DNA of 64,000 nucleotides from Anaerolineaceae bacterium (lineage in GTDB: Bacteria > Chloroflexota > Anaerolineae > Anaerolineales > Anaerolineaceae): the NCBI GenBank assembly GCA_030653365.1, contig JAURZL010000007.1, positions 498,011 to 562,010 on the forward strand, in the 5' to 3' direction. Below are positions 1 to 8,421 of the stretch, in pieces. Positions within the stretch are counted from its first letter, which is position 1; each line of letters starts with the position of its first letter. The notes below the pieces were generated by a model, which was not told where the DNA came from, did not search any database, and saw only the letters and a program-made list of their open reading frames with translations. A program made the position numbers and the translations under genes.

Positions 1-1115
1 AGGATGCAGGTTTACTGATACAACAATTACGACAGATCGTAAAATTCCATATGCAACCAAAATCTATGAACAGAGTTTGGGAAAGAATCGTAAGATCATT
101 TACAGATATATTCACCTATAAATATTTGTCCAGTTTTGGATATTCTGCCTCCGTTTGGAAAAAATCTTCTGCCACGGTTTATAAATCATTAGGTGAAACA
201 AGATCATTGCATACTTCACCTAATGGAAAAAAACAAACTTTAAGTAAGCAGGATCTGGTATCAAATGATTTTGGATATTTCAATCTACATGGTTTGATCG
301 ATCGGCCGGAATGGTTCGGACAAAGGGATTTTTTAGATCCTCCTGGAAATGATTATCCGATTGCGCTTTCACCAAATGATTTATTAAATAATGGAAAATC
401 ACCAAAAGTAGTTCTCACCGAAGCTTGTTATGGTGGTCATGTTTTTGGAAAAAATGAAAACGAATCGATTGCTCTCAAGTACTTATCATTAGGAACGAAT
501 GTTGTGATTGGTTCAACCAGCACATCCTATGGATCAGTTGCACCTCCATTGATTGCCGCAGATTTATTTGCCCAATTATTCTGGCAACATATACGAGAAG
601 GGTATCTTGTCGGAGAATGTTTTCAACGTGCGAAAATCGCTTTTGTTCAAGAAATGATGAAAAGGCAAGGTTATCTGGATGGAGAGGACCAAAAAACTTT
701 GATTCAATTTGTTTATTATGGTGATCCATTCTTTATTTTTGAAGGAAAAGAAATCCAGATTAAAAGGGTGAATCTAATTGACAAACCCGAAAAAATAAGA
801 ATTATCAGCGACCACAAGAATGGTGGATCAAACATGGAAATTTCAGAGGTTACCATGGCACAGGTAAAATCAACACTTAAATCATATTTACCTGGTATTG
901 ATCACGCTGATGTTAAAATGAATAGATTGCAAATCGGTGGTTCAAGAACTGCAAAAATCGAAGGTCAAAAAAGACCGGCTCCAAAAGTCCTTAGTGATAA
1001 ATTTGTTGTTACTGTTAGAAATCCTTATCAAATTGATAAAATTCGATACTATCAGATTGCACGAGTAACAATAGATAAAAAAGGCAGTGTAATCAAACTA
1101 GCCATGTCCAGGTAA
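1..1115 (+). CDS. C25-like (gingipain/caspase-fold) peptidase, C-terminal part, truncated by window edge
   Basis: The reading frame is open from the first complete codon at position 3, so the gene begins before the window and the ATG at 51 is internal. The visible part has an HG motif (NLHGLIDRP) and, about 60 residues later, a TEACYGGH motif, the usual spacing of the His-Cys pair in C25/CHAT-type caspase-fold peptidases. A YYGDPFF motif typical of the end of a C25 domain follows. The last 120 or so residues look like a beta-rich C-terminal extension. C25-like proteins are usually large secreted or surface proteins; any signal peptide would lie outside the window. The family assignment rests on motifs only, and a CHAT-type peptidase is the main alternative. 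Confidence 0.6.
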   Translation, partial: DAGLLIQQLRQIVKFHMQPKSMNRVWERIVRSFTDIFTYKYLSSFGYSASVWKKSSATVYKSLGETRSLHTSPNGKKQTLSKQDLVSNDFGYFNLHGLIDRPEWFGQRDFLDPPGNDYPIALSPNDLLNNGKSPKVVLTEACYGGHVFGKNENESIALKYLSLGTNVVIGSTSTSYGSVAPPLIAADLFAQLFWQHIREGYLVGECFQRAKIAFVQEMMKRQGYLDGEDQKTLIQFVYYGDPFFIFEGKEIQIKRVNLIDKPEKIRIISDHKNGGSNMEISEVTMAQVKSTLKSYLPGIDHADVKMNRLQIGGSRTAKIEGQKRPAPKVLSDKFVVTVRNPYQIDKIRYYQIARVTIDKKGSVIKLAMSR

Positions 1116-1117
1116 CA

Positions 1118-1146
1118 TTGCAACTGATAGTTTGATCGCTTATAAT
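1118..1146 (+). promoter_or_regulatory. Predicted sigma-70 promoter of alaS
   Basis: TTGCAA (1118-1123) and a perfect TATAAT (1141-1146) are separated by 17 bp. Transcription would start near 1153, about 36 nt before the alaS ATG, just inside the hairpin that ends the upstream gene. Confidence 0.65.
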
Positions 1147-1147
1147 C

Positions 1148-1175
1148 ATGGGCAAAACTAAATTTGCCCATTTTT
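1148..1175 (+). terminator. Intrinsic terminator of the upstream C25-like gene
   Basis: Perfect 9-bp arms ATGGGCAAA (1148-1156) and TTTGCCCAT (1163-1171) enclose a 6-nt loop and are followed by a T-rich run. It lies 32 nt after the preceding stop codon and overlaps the expected alaS transcription start. Confidence 0.65.
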
Positions 1176-1188
1176 ATTTGGAGTCTTC

Positions 1189-3921
1189 ATGGAAAAAATT
1201 TTTACTGGAAATGAAATTCGTAAATCTTTTATCGAGTTTTTTAAAGAAAAAGGACACACCGTTGTTACATCTTCCTCATTGGTTCCTGGAGGAGATGCAA
1301 CTTTATTATTTACGAACGCTGGAATGGTTCAGTTCAAAGAAGTTTTCCTGGGTACGGATAAGAGACCTTATACAAGGGCAGTTAATTCACAAAAATGTAT
1401 GCGTGTAGCAGGAAAACATAATGATCTTGATGACGTTGGACGAGATGATTGGCATCATACTTTTTTTGAAATGCTTGGGAACTGGTCGTTTGGAGACTAT
1501 TATAAAAAAGAAGCAATTGAATGGGCGTGGGAACTTTTAACTGATGTATGGGGACTGGATAAAAAGAATTTATGGGTGACTGTTTTCCGGGACGAAAAAA
1601 ATGAAATTCCTTCGGATGATGACGCTGCCAATATATGGATGCACCAATCGGGATTAGAAGAAGACCATGTCTTATTTTTTGGAAGAAAAGAGAATTTCTG
1701 GGAAATGGCAGACACTGGTCCGTGCGGACCCTGTTCTGAGATCCATATTGATCGTGGAGAAGCGTTTTGTGATAAAAAAGGGGTTGTGGGTCATGTTTGT
1801 AGGGTTAATGGGGATTGCAATCGATTTTTGGAACTTTGGAACAACGTTTTCATTCAGTACAATCGATTAAACGAGAATTTATTGGAGCCATTACCAGAAA
1901 CTCATGTAGATACTGGCATGGGATTCGAACGGATTGTTTCTGTCCTACAAAATGTTGATTCCAATTACAAAATTGACTTATTAGCCAGTCTGATAAAGCG
2001 GGTACAGAGTCTGACAGGTATGAGTGATGAAGAAGTCTATGATAATTACACTCCTTACCGGGTAATTGCTGACCATGCTCGGGCAGCAGCGTTTCTCATC
2101 GCTGATGGTGTTGTTCCAGGAAATACAAGCCGTAATTATGTATGTCGAATGATAATTCGGAGAGCTGCAAGGTTTGGAGGCAAATTAGGATTGCACAAAC
2201 CTTTCCTGGCTGAAGTTGCTGCTGAGGTGGTAAAGAATTATGGCGATGCTTTTCCGGAACTGGTCAGGAATAAGGAAACAATTCTTAATAACCTGACAAG
2301 AGAAGAAGAACGCTTTCAGAAGACTTTGGAAGCAGGCTTGAGTAATTTGGAAGAAATATTTATTGCACTAAAAAAGAATCGACAATTATTAATTTCTGGG
2401 CAAGCTGCTTTTGAACTTTATGCTACTCACGGTCTTCCTCTTGAAATAACCAAAGATATTGCCAGAGAACAGGGTTTTGATGTTGATGAAACTGGTTTTA
2501 AGAACGCTATGGACCAACATCGTGTGGATTCAGGTGCTGGAAAAACCTTTGGTTTGATGGGAAATGACGATGTTGATAATTATCGATTTGTTTTTGACCA
2601 ACTTGTAAAAAAGGAAAAAATTTCCTCAAATGGCGTTGCTTATGATCCTTACACAAATTTTAACTTTGAAACTGAGATTTTAGGCTTATTTAAAGATGGA
2701 GAATCAATTGATGCAGCGGAGATTGGTGAGCAAGTCGAAATTCTCTTGCCAAAAACAAGTTTCTATATTGAATCAGGTGGTCAGGTTGCTGATACCGGCA
2801 TTATTAAATCAATCGAAGATGATAGTTTAATTGAAATTACTGGAGTGAGAAGACCAGCTGCAGGAATGGTTGTTCATTCCGGAAGAGTTGTTAAAGGAAA
2901 AATCAAATTATTGGACAAAGTGATTGCATCTGTTGATGGCCAACGCAGAATGGATATTATGCGTAATCACACAGCAACACATTTGCTTCACGCAGAGTTG
3001 CATAAAGTACTCGGAAAACACGCCAGACAGGCTGGTTCATTGGTAGCTCCTGATAAACTCAGGTTTGATTTTACCCATCCGGAGGGATTAACTGCAAAAC
3101 AATTGGAAGAAATTGAAGGCGGTGTTAATAAAGCTATTTTGGAAAATCACCAATTAAACATTAAAAATAAATCATTAACAGAAGCGATATCAGAAGGAGC
3201 GATGGCTCTTTTTGGTGAAAAATATGGTGAAGTTGTTCGTACAATAACGATTGGTGATGAACAAACATTTTCCTATGAATTGTGTGGAGGTACTCACGTT
3301 GATCAAACTGGTGATATCGGAACTTTTATTATCACTGGTGAAGGTTCAACAGCAGCTGGTGTCAGAAGAATTGAAGCAATCACCGGTCGGTCTGCTTATG
3401 AATTAATTCAAAAAAGAACCCATTTGTTGAAGGATTTGGCTACAAAATTATCCACTTCAATTGAAAATGTCAGTGAAAAAGTTGATTCCCTCCAAAATGA
3501 GTTTGAATATCTCAGAAAAGAAAACGCCAAATTACGACAATTAATGGCAAAAGAATCATTCGTAAAAGATTTGGAAGATTTAATCACTATTGATGGTATT
3601 CAGGTTTACGCAAAGATTTTACCTGGAGCTGATAATGAAGCTTTGAGATCTATGACTGATGTATTCAGAGAAAAATATTCTTCTGGAGTAGTGGTAGTGG
3701 CTTCTATTATCGATGATCGCCCTATGATTGTTGCAGGTGTCACTGAAGATCTGGTATCACGTGGAATCCATGCTGGGCAGCTGATTAAGTACCTGGCAAG
3801 TTTTGTCGGTGGTGGTGGCGGTGGAAAACCAACACTTGCTCAGGCCGGCGGTAAAGATGCAACCCAACTTACATTGGCCATATCTAAAGTGGTTGAATTT
3901 GTCAAAGATAACTTGGAATAA
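1189..3921 (+). CDS. alaS: Alanyl-tRNA synthetase
   Basis: Charges tRNA-Ala with alanine in the cytoplasm and clears Ser/Gly mischarging through its editing domain. The 910 residues are close to the usual 870-900. The N-terminal class II catalytic core is followed by the editing site HTATH near residue 590 and a CGGTH motif near residue 690, the HxxxH/CxxxH zinc set. A coiled-coil stretch and a C-terminal DHHA1 domain with a run of glycines (GGGGGGK) complete the protein. A Cys-rich insertion (about residues 195-212) sits in the catalytic core. Start: GGAG at 1180-1183 lies 5 nt before the ATG. It has its own promoter and terminator, so it appears monocistronic. Confidence 0.97.
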   Translation: MEKIFTGNEIRKSFIEFFKEKGHTVVTSSSLVPGGDATLLFTNAGMVQFKEVFLGTDKRPYTRAVNSQKCMRVAGKHNDLDDVGRDDWHHTFFEMLGNWSFGDYYKKEAIEWAWELLTDVWGLDKKNLWVTVFRDEKNEIPSDDDAANIWMHQSGLEEDHVLFFGRKENFWEMADTGPCGPCSEIHIDRGEAFCDKKGVVGHVCRVNGDCNRFLELWNNVFIQYNRLNENLLEPLPETHVDTGMGFERIVSVLQNVDSNYKIDLLASLIKRVQSLTGMSDEEVYDNYTPYRVIADHARAAAFLIADGVVPGNTSRNYVCRMIIRRAARFGGKLGLHKPFLAEVAAEVVKNYGDAFPELVRNKETILNNLTREEERFQKTLEAGLSNLEEIFIALKKNRQLLISGQAAFELYATHGLPLEITKDIAREQGFDVDETGFKNAMDQHRVDSGAGKTFGLMGNDDVDNYRFVFDQLVKKEKISSNGVAYDPYTNFNFETEILGLFKDGESIDAAEIGEQVEILLPKTSFYIESGGQVADTGIIKSIEDDSLIEITGVRRPAAGMVVHSGRVVKGKIKLLDKVIASVDGQRRMDIMRNHTATHLLHAELHKVLGKHARQAGSLVAPDKLRFDFTHPEGLTAKQLEEIEGGVNKAILENHQLNIKNKSLTEAISEGAMALFGEKYGEVVRTITIGDEQTFSYELCGGTHVDQTGDIGTFIITGEGSTAAGVRRIEAITGRSAYELIQKRTHLLKDLATKLSTSIENVSEKVDSLQNEFEYLRKENAKLRQLMAKESFVKDLEDLITIDGIQVYAKILPGADNEALRSMTDVFREKYSSGVVVVASIIDDRPMIVAGVTEDLVSRGIHAGQLIKYLASFVGGGGGGKPTLAQAGGKDATQLTLAISKVVEFVKDNLE

Positions 3922-3940
3922 TGGAATTCCGAAGAAATTA

Positions 3941-3979
3941 AAAAGAAAGGTGAAAACACGATAATCCACCTTACTTTTT
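3941..3979 (+). terminator. Intrinsic terminator of alaS
   Basis: Arms 3941-3952 (AAAAGAAAGGTG) and 3967-3978 (CACCTTACTTTT) pair with a single A-A mismatch and end in a T run. The hairpin starts 19 nt after the alaS stop. Confidence 0.55.
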
Positions 3980-4022
3980 ATGAAACAATGAAGAAATACT
4001 ATTATTTTGAAAAATAATTTGA

Positions 4023-5435
4023 TTATAAAGCGGTTAAATAATCTATCATCATGCGAATTCCGAAGCCGTTAGCTCCCTTTGGTTGGTAGTGTTCCGCTTT
4101 TGGACTGATAGCAGCTCCTGCTATATCAATATGAGCCCAGGGCACATCCGACTCAATGAATTGTTTTAAGAAAATAGCTCCCATAATAGGATGACCCTCC
4201 TTTCCTCCGGCATTTTTGAGATCAGCATCGTCACCTTTTATAAAATCAAAGTAATCATCATCCAGAGGCATGCGCCATAATCTCTCTAAAGTATTTTCAC
4301 CAGATAAAAATAATTGGTTTGACAAGTGATCGTTATTCGAAAAGAGTCCAGCTCTGATTTTTCCCAATGCCGTAATGATCCCACCTGTTAACGTGGCAAA
4401 ATCAATGATACATTTAGGTTGGTACTTTTGTTGGGCATACGTTAATCCATCTGCCAGGACCAATCTGCCTTCAGCATCGGTGGATAGGATTTCAACTGTT
4501 TTTCCGGAGAGTGTACGAATAATATCATCAGGTCGATAAGCATCTTGAGAGATCATATTTTCTGCAGCACAGATGATTCCAACAACATTATGGGGTATTT
4601 TTAATATAGAGGCAGCAAGTAGTGTCCCTAAAACAGTAATTCCTCCCATCTTATCAAATTTCATTCCTTTGATGCCATCGACACTTTTTATAGAATATCC
4701 TCCGGTATCAAACGTTATCGCTTTTCCCACCAAGACAACTGGATTTTCCATTGGCTTATCAAGCCCTTCATATTCCAGAATAATCATTCTTGGTTTAGCA
4801 GAACTACCCTTCCCAACAGAAAGAATACCATTTGCCCCGATTTTGTTAAGCTCATTTTCATCAAGGATTTGAATTTTCAATAAGTATTTTTCAGCTAATT
4901 GTGAACAAATTTCAGCCAGAGACAGGGGATTAATAATATTTCCAGGCATTTGTCCTATTTCTCTTGCATAGTTAATTACGGAACAAATTATTTGGGTTGT
5001 TTCTAATTCACTTTTGAGTGAATCATCATTATTATCTATCACGATATTGATTTTCTCGGGCTTGGTATCTTGTTTGAAGTACTCAAAGTTGTAATTTCCC
5101 AGAAAAAATCCTTCAAAAAAAGTATTCAGTTCTCTTCGTTCAAAGTTATCAATTACATCTTTCCCTACAAAAAGAGAATTTACATTGTGAGCACGTAAAG
5201 ATTTGGCTAAAAAACCACCTAATTTCCTCCACAATTCCAGGTTTAATTCTACTTTTTTCCCTGCATGTAGGATGATATTTTTAGTATTTCTAATCTCATG
5301 ATAATTAATTTCACCAAACTTGAACTTAATAGTTGAGCCAAATTGATCAAATTGAATAACTAATTCAAAATAAGAATCATTTGGAATTGTTGGTTGAAAA
5401 TTTAAAATTTCTAATGCTGGAAAGGTGGTTGTCAT
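4023..5435 (-). CDS. Leucyl aminopeptidase, M17 family
   Basis: Two-metal cytosolic exopeptidase that removes N-terminal residues from peptides. The 470 residues fit the family (N-terminal macro-like domain, C-terminal catalytic domain). The C-terminal half carries the metal-binding and catalytic segments, including VGKAITFDTGGYSIK and the signature region near residue 320. There the family pattern NTDAEGRL reads STDAEGRL, a Ser for the usual Asn. The ATG at 5435 is chosen because GGAG lies 6 nt upstream; the frame extends to a TTG at 5447 that would overlap this site. The gene sits 15 bp downstream of a metallophosphoesterase on the same strand and is probably co-transcribed with it. Confidence 0.92.
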   Translation of the reverse strand: MTTTFPALEILNFQPTIPNDSYFELVIQFDQFGSTIKFKFGEINYHEIRNTKNIILHAGKKVELNLELWRKLGGFLAKSLRAHNVNSLFVGKDVIDNFERRELNTFFEGFFLGNYNFEYFKQDTKPEKINIVIDNNDDSLKSELETTQIICSVINYAREIGQMPGNIINPLSLAEICSQLAEKYLLKIQILDENELNKIGANGILSVGKGSSAKPRMIILEYEGLDKPMENPVVLVGKAITFDTGGYSIKSVDGIKGMKFDKMGGITVLGTLLAASILKIPHNVVGIICAAENMISQDAYRPDDIIRTLSGKTVEILSTDAEGRLVLADGLTYAQQKYQPKCIIDFATLTGGIITALGKIRAGLFSNNDHLSNQLFLSGENTLERLWRMPLDDDYFDFIKGDDADLKNAGGKEGHPIMGAIFLKQFIESDVPWAHIDIAGAAISPKAEHYQPKGANGFGIRMMIDYLTAL

Positions 5436-5450
5436 GATTAACTCCAATTG

Positions 5451-6596
5451 TTAAAAATTTATTTTCCATTCGATTATTTCAGGAGAACATAAAAATCTTA
5501 CCCGAGGAGCGCCCATCCCTTCAAGTCCAATTCCTCTCGATATGTATAATAATGTGTCATGAATTCGATACATACCATTTTGAAGTTTTCTCCTATAAAG
5601 CGATCCGGTAAAAAATGCTCCCCAAATAGGTAATCGGACCTGTCCGCCGTGTGTATGACCAGATAACATTAAATGAATTTGGTCTTCTTTTTTGATTTCA
5701 TAAATAAGGTCAGGGGAGTGATACAACAAAATATTTATTTGATCTTTTTCAATCAGTGCAGGGAGGGCTTTCATATCTTTGTGAGGTTGGTGAGTACACG
5801 TAACTCCAATAAGATTAAATTCATTATCATTCTTATTAATGATTAGTTTTTCGTTTTGTAAACGAGTTGCAGAAATATTATCTTCAATAAGGGCTACAAT
5901 TTCTTCCAAGTCGACTGCTGGGCTTCCAGAAACATAATAAACCGGTACCAGTGAATTCATTAGATTAAAAAGATTAATTACCTGTTCGATTGAGTCTGGA
6001 TCACGATTGTGTGAAAGACTCAAAAAATCTCCTGTAAAAAGAATAAAATCAGGGTTAAGATCCTTAATTATTTTTAAAATTTTGCCTTCCCGTATGCTAA
6101 ATTTTTCTAAATGAATATCAGCGAGATGAAGAAAATGAATTTTTAATTTATTCTCACCAATCGTTGTATTTATTTTGGTAACTTTAATCTTCGACGGTTC
6201 AATAATGAAACCATATAAAACAAGTAGACTTCCAATCAATTGAAAAATCAAGTTAATCGGAAAAGGCAACCAGATAAAAACCGAACGTAAAAGCAATAAT
6301 AAAAAAACCTGGGATTTGTAGGACCCAAATGATATTTTCAAATGTGGCAATAAAAGAATAATAACTGCATCAAAGATCGAAAATAGAAATAAGAATGACC
6401 ATTTCTCTACGTCCAATAATGTTAATAAACCTGTCAATAATAAAAGAAAAAGAAAAAATAAAATGGCTGGAATTTTATTAATTTTGTTAAGTGTTCTTAA
6501 GATTTTATCAAATTGATTTCCTTCTTCTCCTGGAAATTTGGAAAATCTGTCAAAATTTTTTTTATCTTTTTCATTAAGTTGTTTGATATGACTCAT
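5451..6596 (-). CDS. Membrane-anchored metallophosphoesterase (calcineurin-like, YaeI type) with an altered active-site motif
   Basis: 381 residues. A hydrophilic N-terminus is followed by several hydrophobic segments (about residues 40-140) and a C-terminal calcineurin-like domain, probably on one face of the membrane. Visible metal-site motifs are DIHLEKF, LFTGDF, YHSPD and GHTHGGQ. The motif expected between GD and the distal His, normally GNH[DE], reads GSPAVD here, so the usual Asn ligand and catalytic His are missing. Related proteins cleave phosphodiester or pyrophosphate bonds of lipids such as UDP-diacylglucosamine; the substrate here is unknown and activity may be altered. No Shine-Dalgarno is present; a -10 hexamer lies 6 nt before the ATG. 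Confidence 0.8.
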   Translation of the reverse strand: MSHIKQLNEKDKKNFDRFSKFPGEEGNQFDKILRTLNKINKIPAILFFLFLLLLTGLLTLLDVEKWSFLFLFSIFDAVIILLLPHLKISFGSYKSQVFLLLLLRSVFIWLPFPINLIFQLIGSLLVLYGFIIEPSKIKVTKINTTIGENKLKIHFLHLADIHLEKFSIREGKILKIIKDLNPDFILFTGDFLSLSHNRDPDSIEQVINLFNLMNSLVPVYYVSGSPAVDLEEIVALIEDNISATRLQNEKLIINKNDNEFNLIGVTCTHQPHKDMKALPALIEKDQINILLYHSPDLIYEIKKEDQIHLMLSGHTHGGQVRLPIWGAFFTGSLYRRKLQNGMYRIHDTLLYISRGIGLEGMGAPRVRFLCSPEIIEWKINF

Positions 6597-6602
6597 CTCA
6601 TT

Positions 6603-6608
6603 ATTTTA
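6603..6608 (-). promoter_or_regulatory. -10 element 6 nt before the metallophosphoesterase ATG (predicted leaderless start)
   Basis: On the minus strand TAAAAT is followed by six bases (AATGAG) and then the ATG at 6596. No good -35 hexamer is visible. A start 6-7 nt downstream of the -10 would put the 5' end at the start codon. Confidence 0.4.
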
Positions 6609-6635
6609 TACCCCATTTCAATGAGAAAAACTGGA

Positions 6636-6671
6636 ATCAAAAAATCTCCCGAATTCAGGAGATTTTTTGAT
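6636..6671. terminator. Bidirectional intrinsic terminator after the pilin gene
   Basis: Perfect 14-bp arms (6636-6649 and 6658-6671) enclose an 8-nt loop. Each arm contains a six-base A or T run, so it can work in either direction. Its position 6 bp after the pilin stop indicates it ends the minus-strand pilin transcript. Confidence 0.8.
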
Positions 6672-6676
6672 TGAGT

Positions 6677-6823
6677 TTATATTAGCGGGATTATATTACT
6701 GAACATATTTCCGACTGCAGGTCCGAGGAGGGCTAATCCAACAATTACAATAATGGCCACAAAAGTAATAATTAATGCATACTCCAACAAACCCTGTCCT
6801 TTTTCTTTTCGTTCAGGTGACAT
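6677..6823 (-). CDS. Flp/Fap-type class IVb pilin precursor
   Basis: A 48-residue protein. A short basic leader (MSPERKEK) precedes GQGLLEYALI, the glycine followed by a Glu at position 5 and the hydrophobic N-terminal helix of Flp pilins. After TadV-like prepilin peptidase cleavage it would form the spine of a tad-type pilus for surface adhesion. AAAGGAGG lies 5-6 nt before the ATG, a very strong ribosome-binding site that suits an abundant structural protein. It is bounded by the gcv terminator upstream and its own terminator downstream, so it is a stand-alone unit. No tadA/B/C, secretin or prepilin peptidase gene is in the window, so assembly genes must lie elsewhere. Confidence 0.85.
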   Translation of the reverse strand: MSPERKEKGQGLLEYALIITFVAIIVIVGLALLGPAVGNMFSNIIPLI

Positions 6824-6904
6824 GAAGACCTCCTTTCTTAAATCTAACTCAACTAAAAAAAATTGTACATTTTATTTTGGAAAAATACTATAGGAGAAAA
6901 TTCT

Positions 6905-6938
6905 AAAAAAGGATCATTTACCAAAATGATCCTTTTTT
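6905..6938 (-). terminator. Intrinsic terminator of the gcvH-gcvPA-gcvPB operon
   Basis: Perfect 15-bp arms (6905-6919 and 6924-6938) enclose a 4-nt loop and end in a six-base T run in both directions. It starts 16 nt after the gcvPB stop codon. Confidence 0.8.
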
Positions 6939-6954
6939 GTAAAGAGATTGTAAG

Positions 6955-8421
6955 TTAGTAATTATTTTCCGGGATCCAACAACAAAGTACCAAGTCTTTT
7001 GCTGCTTTCACTTCATCAAGTCTCCCAATAGGCGTGTTATGTGGAGCTTCTTTTAGAAGTTCAGGATTTGTTTTTGCTTCTTCAGCAATCTTTAACATAG
7101 CATCAACAAAGAGATCGAGTGTCTGTTTGCTTTCTGTTTCTGTTGGTTCAATCATGAGTGCTTCCGGAACAATTAGCGGAAAATAATTGGTTGGGGGATG
7201 GAATTTGTAGTCCATAAGCCGTTTGGCGATATCCAAGGCGTGAATACCTGGTGCATCTGGCCAATGTCCTTCTAACACAAACTCATGCATACAAATGCGG
7301 TCATAAGGAACTTTGTATGTGTCTTTCAGTAATGAAAGTAGATAATTTGCATTTAAAACTGCACCTTCAGCAATTTTTTTAAGACCATCTTTTCCATACA
7401 TACTTATATAGGTATAAGCACGGACCATCATACCAAAATGACCAAAAAATGCTTTAATTCTTCCAATACTTTTTTCTGGTTCAATGAACCCATAAAGCGG
7501 AGGAAAATCTTCTGACCCTTCTTCGATGACTCCGACAATTGGGCATGGAAGAAAATCAACCAGATGTTTAACCACGCCAACAGGACCAGATCCAGGACCA
7601 CCACCTCCATGAGGGGTTGAAAAAGTTTTATGTAAATTGAAATGCATAATATCAATTCCAAGATCACCAGGTCTGACGACACCTAACAAAGCGTTAAGAT
7701 TTGCTCCATCTCCGTAAACAAGACCACCAGCTTCATGAACGATATTAACAACTTCAACAACATTCTGTTCAAACAAGCCTAAAGTGTTGGGATTTGTCAA
7801 CATTAATCCTGCGATTGTGTCATCACAAACTGCACGTAAAGACTCTAAATCTACATTTCCGTTCTTATCAGTCGCAACCCCAACGACGTCAAATCCGCTC
7901 ATGGATGAAGTGGCTGGATTTGTCCCGTGTGCGGAATCTGGAATGATCATTTTGGTGCGTTTAAAATCTTTACGATCATTATGATAAGCACGAATTAGCA
8001 TGACTCCAACATACTCACCGTGTGCGCCAGCTGCAGGTTGTAAAGTGATACCTGGAAAGCCACTAATTTCTCCAAGCCAATTCTGGAGATCAAACATTAA
8101 TGCAAGGCTACCCTGAACTGTTTCGGTGGGTTGCAATGGATGAATCTTTGCAAATCCAGCCAGTCTGGCAGTTACTTCATTTATCCTCGGATTATATTTC
8201 ATGGTACAGGAACCCAATGGATAAAAGCCAGTATCAATACAATAATTTAATTGAGAAAGACGGGTAAAATGCCTGATAACATCAATTTCAGAAACCTCTG
8301 GCATTGGTAAATGCTCTCGAAGGAATTCTTTTGGTACCTCAAATTCAGGCACATCACTAATTTGAAATTTTACGCCTGTTCTTCCAGGAGATGAGATTTC
8401 ATAGATCGTAGGTTCAGTCAT
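6955..8421 (-). CDS. gcvPB: Glycine decarboxylase (P-protein) subunit 2
   Basis: PLP-carrying half of the split P-protein of the glycine cleavage system, which decarboxylates glycine and passes the aminomethyl group to lipoyl-GcvH. The 488 residues match the usual subunit-2 length. The PLP lysine is Lys265 in NLHKTFSTPHGGGGPG, followed by the glycine-rich loop. The start overlaps the end of gcvPA by 8 bp, so translation is probably coupled, and a terminator follows. The organism uses the two-subunit P-protein typical of many thermophiles, Gram-positives and Chloroflexota. gcvT and lpd are not in this window. Confidence 0.96.
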   Translation of the reverse strand: MTEPTIYEISSPGRTGVKFQISDVPEFEVPKEFLREHLPMPEVSEIDVIRHFTRLSQLNYCIDTGFYPLGSCTMKYNPRINEVTARLAGFAKIHPLQPTETVQGSLALMFDLQNWLGEISGFPGITLQPAAGAHGEYVGVMLIRAYHNDRKDFKRTKMIIPDSAHGTNPATSSMSGFDVVGVATDKNGNVDLESLRAVCDDTIAGLMLTNPNTLGLFEQNVVEVVNIVHEAGGLVYGDGANLNALLGVVRPGDLGIDIMHFNLHKTFSTPHGGGGPGSGPVGVVKHLVDFLPCPIVGVIEEGSEDFPPLYGFIEPEKSIGRIKAFFGHFGMMVRAYTYISMYGKDGLKKIAEGAVLNANYLLSLLKDTYKVPYDRICMHEFVLEGHWPDAPGIHALDIAKRLMDYKFHPPTNYFPLIVPEALMIEPTETESKQTLDLFVDAMLKIAEEAKTNPELLKEAPHNTPIGRLDEVKAAKDLVLCCWIPENNY

